Source of the DNA: Spirosoma foliorum
GTDB lineage: Bacteria > Bacteroidota > Bacteroidia > Cytophagales > Spirosomataceae
NCBI RefSeq assembly: GCF_014117325.1
Contig: NZ_CP059732.1
Location: 7,949,501 to 8,013,500 of the forward strand
Direction: 5' to 3'
DNA: 64,000 bases
Position numbers and translations under genes: made by a program. Shown one piece after another: positions 16,555 through 25,331 of this stretch; positions within the stretch are counted from its first letter, which is position 1, and each line of letters starts with the position of its first letter. Under the pieces are notes generated by a model. The model was not told where the DNA came from. It worked only from the letters and a program-made list of their open reading frames with translations, and did no database searches.

Positions 16555-17835
16555 ATGACACTTAACAGAAGCCAGTCGCCCGCCTTTCAGGCTATACATG
16601 AGATACAATTACCCTCAGTGCAGTCTCATCGGTTAGATAATGGTATTCCACTGCATTTAATTGCGGTTAATCAGCAGCCCGTAATTCGCTTAGAATGCGT
16701 ATTTGATGCCGGTACCTGGCACGAGTTAGTTCCGGGTAGTGCCTTCTTTACAATGAAGATGCTCTCGGAAGGGACAATAGCACGCTCATCGGCACAGATT
16801 AGTGAGTACGTCGATCGTTACGGAGCATTTCTGGAATTGAATAGCGGCCCTGATCGAGCAAGTATCGTTATTCATTGTCTGACGAAGTTTCTGCCGAGTG
16901 TGCTGCCTCTTTTGAGCGAGATTCTTAACGAACCCGTGTTTCCGCAGAAAGAATTAGATGACCTGCGGAATATTACACTTCAGAATTTGCGAGTCAATTA
17001 CGAAAAGAGTGCCTACCTCGCGGGGGTTCTGTTTCGTGAAAAACTCTACGGTGCCGAGCATCCTTATGGGCGTAGTCAACGGCCCGAAGCGGTTGAGCAA
17101 CTCACTCGCGAGAACGTAGTAGCCTTTTACGAACGGGTTATTCGAAATCGCCAGTTTCAAATCATTCTGGCCGGACAAGCGTCTGAAAATGAAGTCTTGT
17201 TGATTAACCAGGCGTTGGGTCAGCAACTTATCAAGACTGATAACCTCCCCGGTTTTTCTGGTACCTTACCCGCCGATAATAATTTGCCTATTTTGGCGGA
17301 AAAGCCCGATAGCGTTCAGTCGTCCATTCGATTAGGGCGTCGGTTGTTTACCCGTTCTCATCCCGATTTTTTCAAAATGTTGGTCGCCAATGAAGTATTG
17401 GGCGGCTATTTTGGTTCTCGGTTGATGAAGAATATTCGGGAAGAGAAAGGGTTTACGTATGGCATCTCCTCGAATATGCCTTCATTCCGGCGAGATGGCT
17501 ATTTTCTGATTGGTACGGATGTCAATAAAGAAAATACACAAGAGACACTGGATGAAATACGCAAGGAAATCCGTATCCTTCAAACCGAGCTGGTTGCTGA
17601 CAGCGAACTGGAAACGGTAAAGAATTATATGTCTGGTGAATTTGTTGGATCACTGAATACACCATTTGACATTGCCGATCGGTATAAAGTGATTTTGCTG
17701 GATAGTATGCCTGCTGATTTTCTGACGACCTACATTCAACGAATTCGCGCAGTAACAGCCGAGGAAGTTATGGAAATGGCGACCCGTTACCTAACTCCAG
17801 AAAGCCTGAATGAAGTAGTTGTAGGGGGTAAATAG
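16555..17835 (+). CDS. M16 (pitrilysin-like) peptidase homologue lacking the zinc motif
   Basis: Member of the M16 family (insulinase/processing-peptidase fold), 426 residues with two homologous halves. Where active members have HxxEH in 'aHflEHmlF.Gt', this protein has 'SAFFTMKMLSEGT', so the zinc-binding His and Glu residues are absent and it is probably not a protease by itself. The second-half motif 'REEKGFTYGI', whose Arg and Tyr contact substrate in active partners, is intact at about residue 297. This combination is typical of the non-catalytic partner of a two-chain M16 peptidase, yet no catalytic partner is adjacent. There is no signal peptide ('MTLNRSQSPAFQAIHEI'), so it should be cytoplasmic. 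It follows porV after a perfect 34-bp palindrome. A scaffold or adaptor role is inference. Confidence 0.85.
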   Translation: MTLNRSQSPAFQAIHEIQLPSVQSHRLDNGIPLHLIAVNQQPVIRLECVFDAGTWHELVPGSAFFTMKMLSEGTIARSSAQISEYVDRYGAFLELNSGPDRASIVIHCLTKFLPSVLPLLSEILNEPVFPQKELDDLRNITLQNLRVNYEKSAYLAGVLFREKLYGAEHPYGRSQRPEAVEQLTRENVVAFYERVIRNRQFQIILAGQASENEVLLINQALGQQLIKTDNLPGFSGTLPADNNLPILAEKPDSVQSSIRLGRRLFTRSHPDFFKMLVANEVLGGYFGSRLMKNIREEKGFTYGISSNMPSFRRDGYFLIGTDVNKENTQETLDEIRKEIRILQTELVADSELETVKNYMSGEFVGSLNTPFDIADRYKVILLDSMPADFLTTYIQRIRAVTAEEVMEMATRYLTPESLNEVVVGGK

Positions 17836-17877
17836 GATTTGTATAGAGAAACCAAGTCGTTTTGTAGTCTAAAAAGA

Positions 17878-17908
17878 TTTGCCGTTTAGTAACAATCCCT
17901 TAATTTTG
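17878..17908 (+). promoter_or_regulatory. Promoter of plsY
   Basis: TTTG (17878-17881), 19 nt, TAATTTTG (17901-17908): a full consensus Bacteroidota promoter, 80 nt before the plsY ATG. Confidence 0.7.
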
Positions 17909-17987
17909 GGGTTACACTCCCTTTACAAGGCTAATCAATTTAATTGGCTAGTCTCTTTATCCAGCAACCAGTTCTTAAGTTTTATTG

Positions 17988-18638
17988 ATGAATGTTCTCA
18001 TTATCTGCGCCACTACACTAGTGGCCTATTTGCTAGGGTCTATCCCCTCCGCCGTATGGTACGGTCAGGCATTCTTTGGCCTTGATATTCGTAACTATGG
18101 TAGTGGTAATGCCGGTGCAACCAATACCTTCCGCGTGTTGGGTAAACGAGCCGGAACCATAGTGATGTTGCTGGACGTACTGAAAGGATACACAGCAGCT
18201 ATTTTATCGACTATACTATGGTATGCCGATGTTATCACCATCAATGAAATTCTGACCTTCAAAATCGTTTTTGGCTTAGTGGCCGTTATAGGGCATCTAT
18301 ATCCTGTTTTTGCCAATTTTAAAGGTGGGAAAGGCGTGGCAACGCTGCTGGGAATGATGTTAGCGACGCATCCAGAAATGGCCGCCGTTTGCATTGGCAT
18401 TTTTCTATTGGTGGTTATTGCCTCACAATACGTATCGCTAGGGTCAATTCTTGCCGCATTGGCCTTCCCTGTTCTGTTGTTATTGCAGATTTTTGGTCAG
18501 AAAGAAAATCCATTATTGATTGTTTTTGGCTTCATCGTCTTTTTGCTTGTGGTATTTACACACCAGAAAAATATTGGTCGATTATTACGTGGCGAAGAAA
18601 GCCGTACTATTCTAATCCGATTCCGAAAAAAGCACTAG
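17988..18638 (+). CDS. plsY: Glycerol-3-phosphate acyltransferase PlsY
   Basis: Inner-membrane enzyme that transfers the acyl group of acyl-phosphate to glycerol 3-phosphate, making lysophosphatidic acid, the first step of phospholipid synthesis. About 216 residues with several membrane helices. The three PlsY motifs are present: 'YLLGSIPSAVWYG', 'RNYGSGNAGATNTFRVLG', and 'GHLYPVFANFKGGKGVATLLG'. A TTG directly before the ATG is in frame; the ATG at 17988 is preferred. It has its own promoter and a GC-rich hairpin about 30 nt after the stop. Confidence 0.96.
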   Translation: MNVLIICATTLVAYLLGSIPSAVWYGQAFFGLDIRNYGSGNAGATNTFRVLGKRAGTIVMLLDVLKGYTAAILSTILWYADVITINEILTFKIVFGLVAVIGHLYPVFANFKGGKGVATLLGMMLATHPEMAAVCIGIFLLVVIASQYVSLGSILAALAFPVLLLLQIFGQKENPLLIVFGFIVFLLVVFTHQKNIGRLLRGEESRTILIRFRKKH

Positions 18639-18668
18639 GCTAAGAAACCTTATTTCAGGATAAATCAA

Positions 18669-18707
18669 CGCCCCGGCGTTGCGCGAAAAAGGCGTAACTT
18701 CGGGGCG
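18669..18707 (+). terminator. GC-rich hairpin after plsY
   Basis: cgccccg (18669-18675) pairs with cggggcg (18701-18707) around an inner partial stem; 'aactttttaga' follows. Plausible plsY terminator. Confidence 0.55.
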
Positions 18708-18716
18708 AACTTTTTA

Positions 18717-18789
18717 GATATATGGTATATGATATAAGATGTATGATATGGCTATTGGCTTATCTATCTTATATCATATACCATATATC
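18717..18789. repeat. Perfect 24-bp palindromic spacer upstream of the M20 dipeptidase
   Basis: Arms 18717-18740 and 18766-18789 are complementary over 24 bp; built of 'atatgatat'/'gtatatg' words. Further 'catacatc' words after the right arm can pair with 'gatgtatg' after the left arm. It ends 12 nt before the chosen ATG. Confidence 0.9.
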
Positions 18790-18801
18790 ATACATCAAAG
18801 T

Positions 18802-20163
18802 ATGACTAACTACCTTGAAACCAATAAGCAACGATTTTTAGATGAGTTGCTGGACTTACTACGTATTCCATCGGTTTCGGCCGATTCAGCATTTAAAGGC
18901 GATGTGCGCCGGGCTGCCGAATTTGTGAAAGACAAACTAACGGCTGCTGGATTAGATAAGGCCGCTTTGTACGAAACACCAGGCCACCCAATTGTTTACG
19001 CCGAAAAAATTGTGGACGCTACCCTGCCAACGGTGTTGGTATACGGTCACTACGATGTTCAGCCTGCCGATCCGTACGAACTCTGGAATACACCGCCTTT
19101 TGAGCCGACGATTCGTAACGAACGAATTTATGCGCGAGGTGCTTGCGACGACAAGGGCCAGTTCTACATGCATATCAAAGCCATTGAAGCAATGGTGGCT
19201 ACGGACGGTTTACCCTGTAATGTAAAGGTGATGATTGAGGGCGAAGAAGAAGTTGGCTCTGATCACCTTGGCACTTTTGTGAAGGAAAATCGTGAGATGC
19301 TTAAAGCCGATGTCATTTTAATTTCGGATACGAGCATTATTTCAAACGAAACCCCTTCGCTTGAAATGGGTCTTCGTGGGCTTTCGTACGTAGAAGTACA
19401 GGTTACAGGTGCAAATCGTGATTTACATTCGGGCGTGTATGGCGGTGGGGTCGCTAACCCGATCAACGTCTTGTGCGAAATGATTGCATCGCTTCATGAT
19501 GAGAACGGTCGCGTGACGATTCCTGGTTTTTATGATAAAGTGATTGATCTAAGTGATACCGAGCGTGCTGAATTAGCGAAGGCTCCCTTCGATTTAGAAG
19601 AGTATAAAAAAGACCTGGGCATTAATGATGTGCTCGGTGAAACGGGCTACTCGACCAACGAACGTACTTCGATTCGGCCAACATTAGATGTCAACGGGAT
19701 TTGGGGTGGGTATACAGGCGAAGGAGCCAAAACGGTACTTCCGTCAAAAGCATCGGCCAAGATCAGTATGCGATTGGTACCAAACCAAACGCCCGACGAA
19801 ATTACGGAGATGTTTACATCTCATTTCAAGTCGATAGCGCCAGCGGGTGTAACTGTTACAGTTACGCCACATCATGGTGGTATGCCTTACGTAACGCCTA
19901 TCGATTCAGTTGAATTTGAGGCTGCCAGCAAAGCATTTGAAGAAGCCTGGGGTAAAAAGCCCATTCCAACACGCGGTGGTGGTAGTATTCCTATTACAGC
20001 GCTGTTTGAGCAAGAGCTTGGTATTAAGTCGATTCTGATGGGTTTCGGTCTCGATAGCGATGCCCTGCATTCACCGAATGAAAGTTATGGCCTCTTTAAC
20101 TTCTATAAAGGCATCGAAACCATCCCTTATTTCTATAAATACTACGCAGCTCTCAAGCAATAA
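18802..20163 (+). CDS. M20 family dipeptidase/carboxypeptidase
   Basis: Cytosolic di-zinc exopeptidase of the M20 family, probably cleaving dipeptides or short peptides. About 453 residues. Metal and catalytic motifs are in order: 'VLVYGHYDVQP' (His ligand and Asp), 'ARGACDDKGQF' (bridging Asp), 'MIEGEEEVGS' (general-base Glu and Glu ligand), and 'GFGLDSDALHSPNE' near the C-terminus (His ligand). The dimerisation lid domain lies between about 205 and 345. The longest frame starts at an ATG at 18739 inside the palindromic spacer; I use 18802, where the M20 fold begins ('MTNYLETNKQRFLDELLDL'). A terminator follows 17 nt after the stop. Confidence 0.92.
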   Translation: MTNYLETNKQRFLDELLDLLRIPSVSADSAFKGDVRRAAEFVKDKLTAAGLDKAALYETPGHPIVYAEKIVDATLPTVLVYGHYDVQPADPYELWNTPPFEPTIRNERIYARGACDDKGQFYMHIKAIEAMVATDGLPCNVKVMIEGEEEVGSDHLGTFVKENREMLKADVILISDTSIISNETPSLEMGLRGLSYVEVQVTGANRDLHSGVYGGGVANPINVLCEMIASLHDENGRVTIPGFYDKVIDLSDTERAELAKAPFDLEEYKKDLGINDVLGETGYSTNERTSIRPTLDVNGIWGGYTGEGAKTVLPSKASAKISMRLVPNQTPDEITEMFTSHFKSIAPAGVTVTVTPHHGGMPYVTPIDSVEFEAASKAFEEAWGKKPIPTRGGGSIPITALFEQELGIKSILMGFGLDSDALHSPNESYGLFNFYKGIETIPYFYKYYAALKQ

Positions 20164-20179
20164 GTATTGTTCACAGGTT

Positions 20180-20214
20180 TTTTGCCTGGAGCCGGGACAC
20201 GGCTCCAGGCAAAA
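20180..20214 (+). terminator. Terminator after the M20 dipeptidase
   Basis: Perfect 15-bp stem (20180-20194 with 20200-20214), 5-nt loop, T-run on one side and A-run on the other, so it could work in both directions. Confidence 0.82.
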
Positions 20215-20269
20215 GCCCTATTTCAAAAAGTCGCGTAAAACTGTTTAGGCGTAAATCCTTCTTTTCTCT

Positions 20270-21700
20270 ATGAAAAAAACGTTACCGGTTCTTTTGTTAA
20301 GTTTTTTGGCGGTGACCTGGGCTTCTGCTCAACAAACGCCAACTGCTCCACCTGCTCGTGTATTAACACCCGCTGAGCAGAAGCAGAAAGAAAAAATAGA
20401 CCGAGAAATTCAACGAGAACGGCAAATTCGAGCAGAATGGTTGCAAAAGCAACGTGAATACGAAGCTAAACAAGCCGAGAAGGAGCGCCAACGACAAGCT
20501 AAAAAAGCAGGAAAAGAACTGCCTGCCAAAGAGACACCAGCCCCTCAGTCGAAACCAATTGTAGCACCACCACCTGCTCCAGCGCAAACTGTGCAACCAT
20601 CAGTTAGCCAGCCAACAACACCGGTAGTTGTAGGGCCTACTGAGAAAGAAATACGAGCTAAGGAAGAACAAGCGGCTAAAGAGGCTAAAAAGGCGCAACA
20701 AAAAGCGGATAAACAGGCTGCGAAAGAAGCAAAGGAAGCTCAAAGAAAGGCCGATAAAGCGGCTAAAACGGCACCTGCTTCGCCATTTACTGATACTCCG
20801 ACTGTGGCACCAGCAGTAGTGGAGCCTGCAAAGGTCGAACGTCCAAAACGAGAGAAAAAGCCTGTTGCCGTGCAAACCGATTCTGCGACGAGTAGCGTAG
20901 AACCAACGGCTGTACGGCCCAAGCGGGAGTTTCTGCCCAAAGGACATTTATTCGACCCGATTATATTGGACCCGCTGGAGGCCCAAACGTATGGAAGTAT
21001 TTTACCCGGATACTGGACCGAAGGTCAGAAGTATAAGGGGAGCATAGTTCCATTCGCTTTTGGCTTTGCAAAACCCTTTTATCGCCGGACTACCGAACCT
21101 GGTCGGGCTGAAGAGTGGGTGCTGGATTTGGCCTCATTCACCCAATTCGAGGCTTATCACGATGACGTGATGGATAAGGCACGTCGGCAAATTATGAATA
21201 CCGATTATAAAATCAGTATTATTTATAATATCCGCCGGGGAGAGCACAATTACCGAATTCGGGTCTATCACATATCATCGCATTTAGGCGACGATTACAT
21301 CTATCGGAACAAACTGACAGCTCCCTCACCCAATTCGGTTAACTACGAACAACTGGACTTTACCTATAGCCGTACTGTAAGCGACTGGCGATTGTATGGT
21401 GGAGCTGGAATTGTGCTGCGAAAAACAGAGGAGCGTAAACTGTTTAGTGCACAGCTTGGGGCATTTTATAAAAAGCCATCTACGCATGCCGCCCGATTGG
21501 TAGGTGGTGCCGATATTAAATTCTGGCAGCAAACCGATTTCCGGCCTGGTATCCATGGTGGGATAGGTATTGAGTTAGGACGCACGCAAAACAATCTGAC
21601 GTTTCTGTTGGAAGGATATTCTGGTTTCCGTCCATACAGCCAGTATGAGCAACAACAAACCTCTTGGATAGGCGTTGGCCTCTACCTGAGCCCATTTTGA
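20270..21700 (+). CDS. DUF1207 outer-membrane protein with Ala/Lys/Glu-rich N-terminal region
   Basis: Predicted secreted or outer-membrane protein of 476 residues. A signal peptide (MKKTLPVLLLSFLAVTWASA) is followed by ~190 residues of charged, coiled-coil-prone sequence rich in Lys, Glu, Ala and Pro ('KAQQKADKQAAKEAKEAQ'), recalling TolA-type periplasm-spanning segments. From about residue 215 there is a compact domain with alternating beta strands. The segment 'NYRIRVYHISSHLGDDYI' matches what I remember of the DUF1207 family, and the chain ends 'WIGVGLYLSPF', a typical barrel-closing strand with terminal Phe. The function is unknown. The charged segment could span the periplasm or bind peptidoglycan, which is inference. 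It stands alone between a terminator and purB. Confidence 0.75.
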   Translation: MKKTLPVLLLSFLAVTWASAQQTPTAPPARVLTPAEQKQKEKIDREIQRERQIRAEWLQKQREYEAKQAEKERQRQAKKAGKELPAKETPAPQSKPIVAPPPAPAQTVQPSVSQPTTPVVVGPTEKEIRAKEEQAAKEAKKAQQKADKQAAKEAKEAQRKADKAAKTAPASPFTDTPTVAPAVVEPAKVERPKREKKPVAVQTDSATSSVEPTAVRPKREFLPKGHLFDPIILDPLEAQTYGSILPGYWTEGQKYKGSIVPFAFGFAKPFYRRTTEPGRAEEWVLDLASFTQFEAYHDDVMDKARRQIMNTDYKISIIYNIRRGEHNYRIRVYHISSHLGDDYIYRNKLTAPSPNSVNYEQLDFTYSRTVSDWRLYGGAGIVLRKTEERKLFSAQLGAFYKKPSTHAARLVGGADIKFWQQTDFRPGIHGGIGIELGRTQNNLTFLLEGYSGFRPYSQYEQQQTSWIGVGLYLSPF

Positions 21701-21783
21701 TATAGAATGTATTATATATGATGTATGAGAGAATTACATATCATATATAACACATCATACATACTACATTATACATCATATAT
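21701..21783. repeat. Imperfect A/T-rich palindromic spacer before purB
   Basis: Words such as 'tatatgatgtatga' and their complements 'tacatcatata' alternate through the whole 83-nt gap. It reaches to the purB start codon. Same architecture as the other unique spacers but less exact. Confidence 0.65.
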
Positions 21784-23124
21784 ATGTCTTTGTCTGCATT
21801 AACGGCTATTTCGCCCGTTGACGGTCGCTATCGGTCTCAGGTTGAGGCTTTAGCTCCTTATTTTTCGGAACTTGGTTTGATTCATTACCGGGTTCGTATT
21901 GAGATCGAATATTTTATCGCGCTCTGCGAATGGCCTATACCACAACTTGCCGACGTCGATTCTGCACAGTTTTCTGTCTTGAGGACCCTATACGAAACGT
22001 TTTCAGAAGAAGACGCACTTCGTATCAAAGAAATTGAAAAAACGACCAACCACGACGTCAAGGCGGTTGAGTATTTTATCAAAGAAAAACTGAAAGGATC
22101 GTCTGTTGAACCGTATCTGGAATTCGTTCACTTTGGCTTAACCTCGCAGGATATCAACAACACGGCTATTCCGCTGTTGCTAAGTGAAGCGCTCGACACC
22201 GAAATTGTCCCGCTTTACCGGCAGATATTTATGCGATTACAGGAGCTGGCCAATCAGTGGAAGGGCGTACCAATGCTGGCTCGCACACATGGACAGCCCG
22301 CGTCGCCAACGCGATTAGGAAAAGAGCTTTCCGTTTTTGTTGAGCGGATTGAGAAGCAATTACAAATTCTGGCCGCAATTCCGACGGCGGCTAAATTTGG
22401 TGGGGCAACGGGCAACTTCAATGCGCATGCGGTGGCTTACCCAAACGAAGACTGGAAGAAATTTGGCGATCGGTTTGTCGAAGGTCTTGGCATGGTTCGT
22501 AGCCAGTTTACGACCCAGATTGAGCATTACGACATGCTGGCGGCCACGATGGATGCCTTTAAACGGCTGAATACAATCCTGATTGACCTCGATCGTGACG
22601 TCTGGACTTATGTGTCCATGAATTACTTCAAGCAGCGCCTAAAAGAGGGTGAAGTCGGATCGTCGGCCATGCCACATAAAGTCAACCCGATTGATTTTGA
22701 GAATTCGGAAGGAAATCTGGGTATCGCTAATGCCATTTTCGAGCATTTATCGGCTAAACTCCCCGTTTCCCGGCTTCAGCGCGATCTGACTGATTCGACG
22801 GTATTACGGAGCATTGGTGTTCCGTTTGCTCACTCAGTTATTGCGCTCAAATCACTCCTGAAAGGTTTGAACAAGCTAGAGTTGAATCAGGATGCTCTCA
22901 ATGCTGATCTGGAAGACAACTGGGCTGTCGTAGCCGAAGGAATTCAAACGATTCTCCGTCGCGAAGGCTACCCACAGCCATACGAAGCCCTAAAAGCCCT
23001 CACGCGAACTAATCAGAAAATTACAGCGGATACCATTCGCGAATTTATTGAGGGTTTAGATGTATCGGAAGCAGTTAAGGGCGAGCTACGCGCTATTACG
23101 CCGTTTACCTATACGGGAATATAA
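21784..23124 (+). CDS. purB: Adenylosuccinate lyase
   Basis: Cytosolic enzyme of purine synthesis that removes fumarate from SAICAR and from adenylosuccinate. 446 residues. The fumarase/aspartase-superfamily signature 'GEVGSSAMPHKVNPIDFEN' is present near residue 295, with the catalytic Ser in its flexible loop. The other conserved blocks are the His-containing 'ARTHGQPASPTRLGKEL' and 'FGLTSQDINNTA'. The start 'MSLSALTAISPVDGRYRS' is the family's normal N-terminus. This is the E. coli PurB-type branch, as expected in Bacteroidota. A strong terminator follows; purB marks the left edge of the accessory region. Confidence 0.97.
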   Translation: MSLSALTAISPVDGRYRSQVEALAPYFSELGLIHYRVRIEIEYFIALCEWPIPQLADVDSAQFSVLRTLYETFSEEDALRIKEIEKTTNHDVKAVEYFIKEKLKGSSVEPYLEFVHFGLTSQDINNTAIPLLLSEALDTEIVPLYRQIFMRLQELANQWKGVPMLARTHGQPASPTRLGKELSVFVERIEKQLQILAAIPTAAKFGGATGNFNAHAVAYPNEDWKKFGDRFVEGLGMVRSQFTTQIEHYDMLAATMDAFKRLNTILIDLDRDVWTYVSMNYFKQRLKEGEVGSSAMPHKVNPIDFENSEGNLGIANAIFEHLSAKLPVSRLQRDLTDSTVLRSIGVPFAHSVIALKSLLKGLNKLELNQDALNADLEDNWAVVAEGIQTILRREGYPQPYEALKALTRTNQKITADTIREFIEGLDVSEAVKGELRAITPFTYTGI

Positions 23125-23152
23125 TTGATGTAGAGTAACGTAAGGTCTATAT

Positions 23153-23188
23153 AAATAGCCGTGCTGCTAACAAGCAGCACGGCTATTT
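23153..23188 (+). terminator. Rho-independent terminator of purB
   Basis: Perfect 16-bp stem (23153-23168 with 23173-23188), 4-nt loop. Confidence 0.88.
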
Positions 23189-23301
23189 ACATTATAAACA
23201 AACTATAATCGCTTCATTCTGAAATCTATACTGGTCTGCTATGACCAGAAATCGGGCAATTGCCCCCATCTATAAGTCTATAGCCGCCAGCTACCAATAC
23301 C

Positions 23302-23499
23302 TAATATTAACGTGAATAATGGATGAAATCTGAAATTATTGACTGATTATCAGTTATTTATAATATCGTTTTTTGTCATCTCGACGCCAGGAGGGATCTT
23401 CGGCAACTGATTATTTACCGAAGATCCCTCCTGGCGTCGGGATGACAAAAAATTAGTATAATTCTATTCGTAAATCATCCATTATTCACGTTAATATTA
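23302..23499. mobile_element. MITE-like palindromic element, 198 bp
   Basis: Perfect 25-bp terminal inverted repeats (23302-23326 and 23475-23499) enclose a second, internal inverted repeat with 35-nt arms (23369-23403 and 23418-23452, one mismatch) around a 14-nt loop. The internal arm contains 'ccaggagggatcttcgg'. There is no coding capacity. Such nested palindromes fit a non-autonomous transposable element or a large REP/BIME-type element; no transposase with matching ends is in the window. Confidence 0.72.
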
Positions 23500-23644
23500 A
23501 CGATCAAACAAAGAGCTTGCTCAGCGCCACACCCACGATTACTCAATGAACGAATAACGAATAATGTTTAAATTGACCTGTTATAAGTGGGGTAAACAAG
23601 ATCAATTTTTAAGCAAAAAAATCATAGATTAATCAGCAGAATAC

Positions 23645-24547
23645 ATGACTAAAAAACGCATATTTTTTACTGGTGGATCGGGGAAAGCTGGAAAGCATGT
23701 CATTCCCTACCTGATCGACCAAGGCCACACCGTGTTGAATGTAGACCTGATGCCCTTGGATCATCCAGGAGTAAATAATATCGTCGCTGATATTACGGAT
23801 TCTGGACAAATGTTTAATGCCCTAAGTTCTTATGCCAGCTTAGATGAATTAGAGCCAGGTACGGGCGTACCCAAATTTGATGCCGTCGTCCATTTTGCAG
23901 CCGTGCCCCGAATTTTACTTAAACCAGATAATGAAACGTTTCGGGTTAACACCATTGGCACCTATAATGTGATTGAAGCAGCTGTCAAACTGGGTATTCG
24001 AAAGATTATTATTGCCTCTTCAGAGACTACCTATGGGATTTGTTTTTCCGATGGTCAAACCAACCCAAAATCGTTGCCGTTGGAAGAGGATTATGACGTT
24101 GATCCCATGGATAGCTACGGCTTATCAAAGGTAGTCAATGAACAAACGGCCCGCAGCTTCCAGCGCCGTTCGGGCTTTGATGTGTACGCCCTTCGGATCG
24201 GTAATGTGATTGAACCGCACGAATACACCGAACTGTTTCCCTTTTACTTGACTCATCCTGAAGTGCGACGTCGGAATGCCTTTTGCTACATTGATGCGCG
24301 AGACTTGGGCCAGATTGTGGATTTATGTTTGCAAAAAGAGGGTCTTGGATATCAGATTTTCAATGCAGGTAATGATCACAATGGAGCTATTCTTCCTAGC
24401 CTAGAACTGTCTAAAAAGTTCTTCCCTGGTGTACCCCTTACGCGCGAATTGGGGAAGTATGAAGCTTTGTTTTCAAACCGAAAAATTCGGGAAGTGCTGG
24501 GCTTTAAGGAACAACATAACTGGCAGAAGTATGTGACCTGGGAGTAA
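23645..24547 (+). CDS. NAD-dependent epimerase/dehydratase (extended SDR)
   Basis: Rossmann-fold oxidoreductase of the extended short-chain dehydrogenase family, 300 residues, probably acting on a sugar or nucleotide-sugar. The NAD motif is 'FFTGGSGKAGKHV' at the N-terminus (TGxxGxxG-like). The acidic residue after strand 2 ('NVDLMPLDH') suggests NAD rather than NADP. 'VVHFAAVPR', 'ASSETTYG' and 'YGLSKVVNE' give the Ser and the Tyr-x-x-x-Lys active site. The C-terminus ends 'REVLGFKEQHNWQKYV', a common ending of this family. It stands alone, without sugar genes, just after the 198-bp palindromic element. The substrate cannot be named. Confidence 0.85.
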   Translation: MTKKRIFFTGGSGKAGKHVIPYLIDQGHTVLNVDLMPLDHPGVNNIVADITDSGQMFNALSSYASLDELEPGTGVPKFDAVVHFAAVPRILLKPDNETFRVNTIGTYNVIEAAVKLGIRKIIIASSETTYGICFSDGQTNPKSLPLEEDYDVDPMDSYGLSKVVNEQTARSFQRRSGFDVYALRIGNVIEPHEYTELFPFYLTHPEVRRRNAFCYIDARDLGQIVDLCLQKEGLGYQIFNAGNDHNGAILPSLELSKKFFPGVPLTRELGKYEALFSNRKIREVLGFKEQHNWQKYVTWE

Positions 24548-24633
24548 TAAAGCAACCAACATCTCAGCTAAGATTGACCAAAGGAAATGGGCGAGCTAAC
24601 AGATTCGGTTTAGGTTCCAGTTGGTTACTCAAT

Positions 24634-24761
24634 ACTAGTGCTTTGGCAAAATAGATTCTTTTGTCTCTATCGATTCTATTGTGCTGATAATCAGAAACGA
24701 TAGAGACAACCGCGCGGGCGGCCCCGAGAATCTATAGAATCTAAATTGGAACAGCACTAGT
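24634..24761. mobile_element. MITE-like element, copy A (~127 bp)
   Basis: Ends are inverted: left 'actagtgctttggcaaaata' and right (reverse complement) 'actagtgctgttccaattta', both followed by 'gattct'. An internal stem 'ttgtctctatcg'/'cgatagagacaa' is present. A second copy with the same ends is at 27469. There is no coding capacity. It abuts the truncated sensor gene at 24771. Confidence 0.75.
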
Positions 24762-24770
24762 TCACAAAGC

Positions 24771-25331
24771 GTGCTAATCGGGCCCGCTTACCGGTATCCG
24801 GAAGCCTGGGTCTATTTGCCACTCGTGAATCCATCTAATCAGCGCCGACAACTGATGGTCGATCTGGATCATAACCGCTGTGATACCCTGGACGCGTTTG
24901 TGCTAGCTGGCCACCCCCGTAAATTGACCCATCTGGGAAAATTGTTTCGTCGGGTACCACTCGAGCAGCGAGCTATTCCGATCCGAGCGTTTGCCTTGCC
25001 GTTCACGCTGCTCCCACACGATCGTGCAGGGCTATTCTTACGTAGTCGACGCACGACGGGTATCCATGAATTAGCCATTACAGTGTCGACTCAACGCCAG
25101 TTTATCATTAAGCATGACCAGGAAGAACTCACCCGGCTGTTTGCGCTATCGAGTGCGTTCTTTTTTATGTTTACGGTATTGGCACTCGGGCTGATTTTCA
25201 AGCACCGGCTGCTCGTTTATTTTGGTGTTTATTTATTTCCCGTTCTGTTAGGACAGCTGAATTATACTTATTTCTTCGATGCCGTCAGCTTTCCGTCGTG
25301 GCTGGGTCTGAACAACAAACATCAATGCTAA
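24771..25331 (+). pseudogene. 7TMR-DISM sensor fragment, both ends missing
   Basis: The 186 codons encode most of a 7TMR-DISM extracellular domain 2 ('WVYLPLVNPSNQRRQLMVDL', 'LDAFVLAGHPRKLTHLGKLF', 'LLPHDRAGLFLRSRRTTG') followed by the first membrane helices of the 7TM region ('AFFFMFTVLALGLIFK', 'LLVYFGVYLFPVLLGQL'). Real members carry a signal peptide in front and go on for 500 or more residues into the rest of the 7TM region and a kinase or cyclase. Here the N-terminus is replaced by MITE copy A ten bases before the GTG, and the frame stops after the second helix. It is therefore a remnant of a membrane sensor, possibly the kinase that once served the receiver proteins at 28-30 kb, though that link is a guess. 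Confidence 0.72.

Noticed and set aside
18739..18801. N-terminal extension of the M20 dipeptidase
   Set aside because: It is translated palindromic spacer; the conserved fold starts at 18802.
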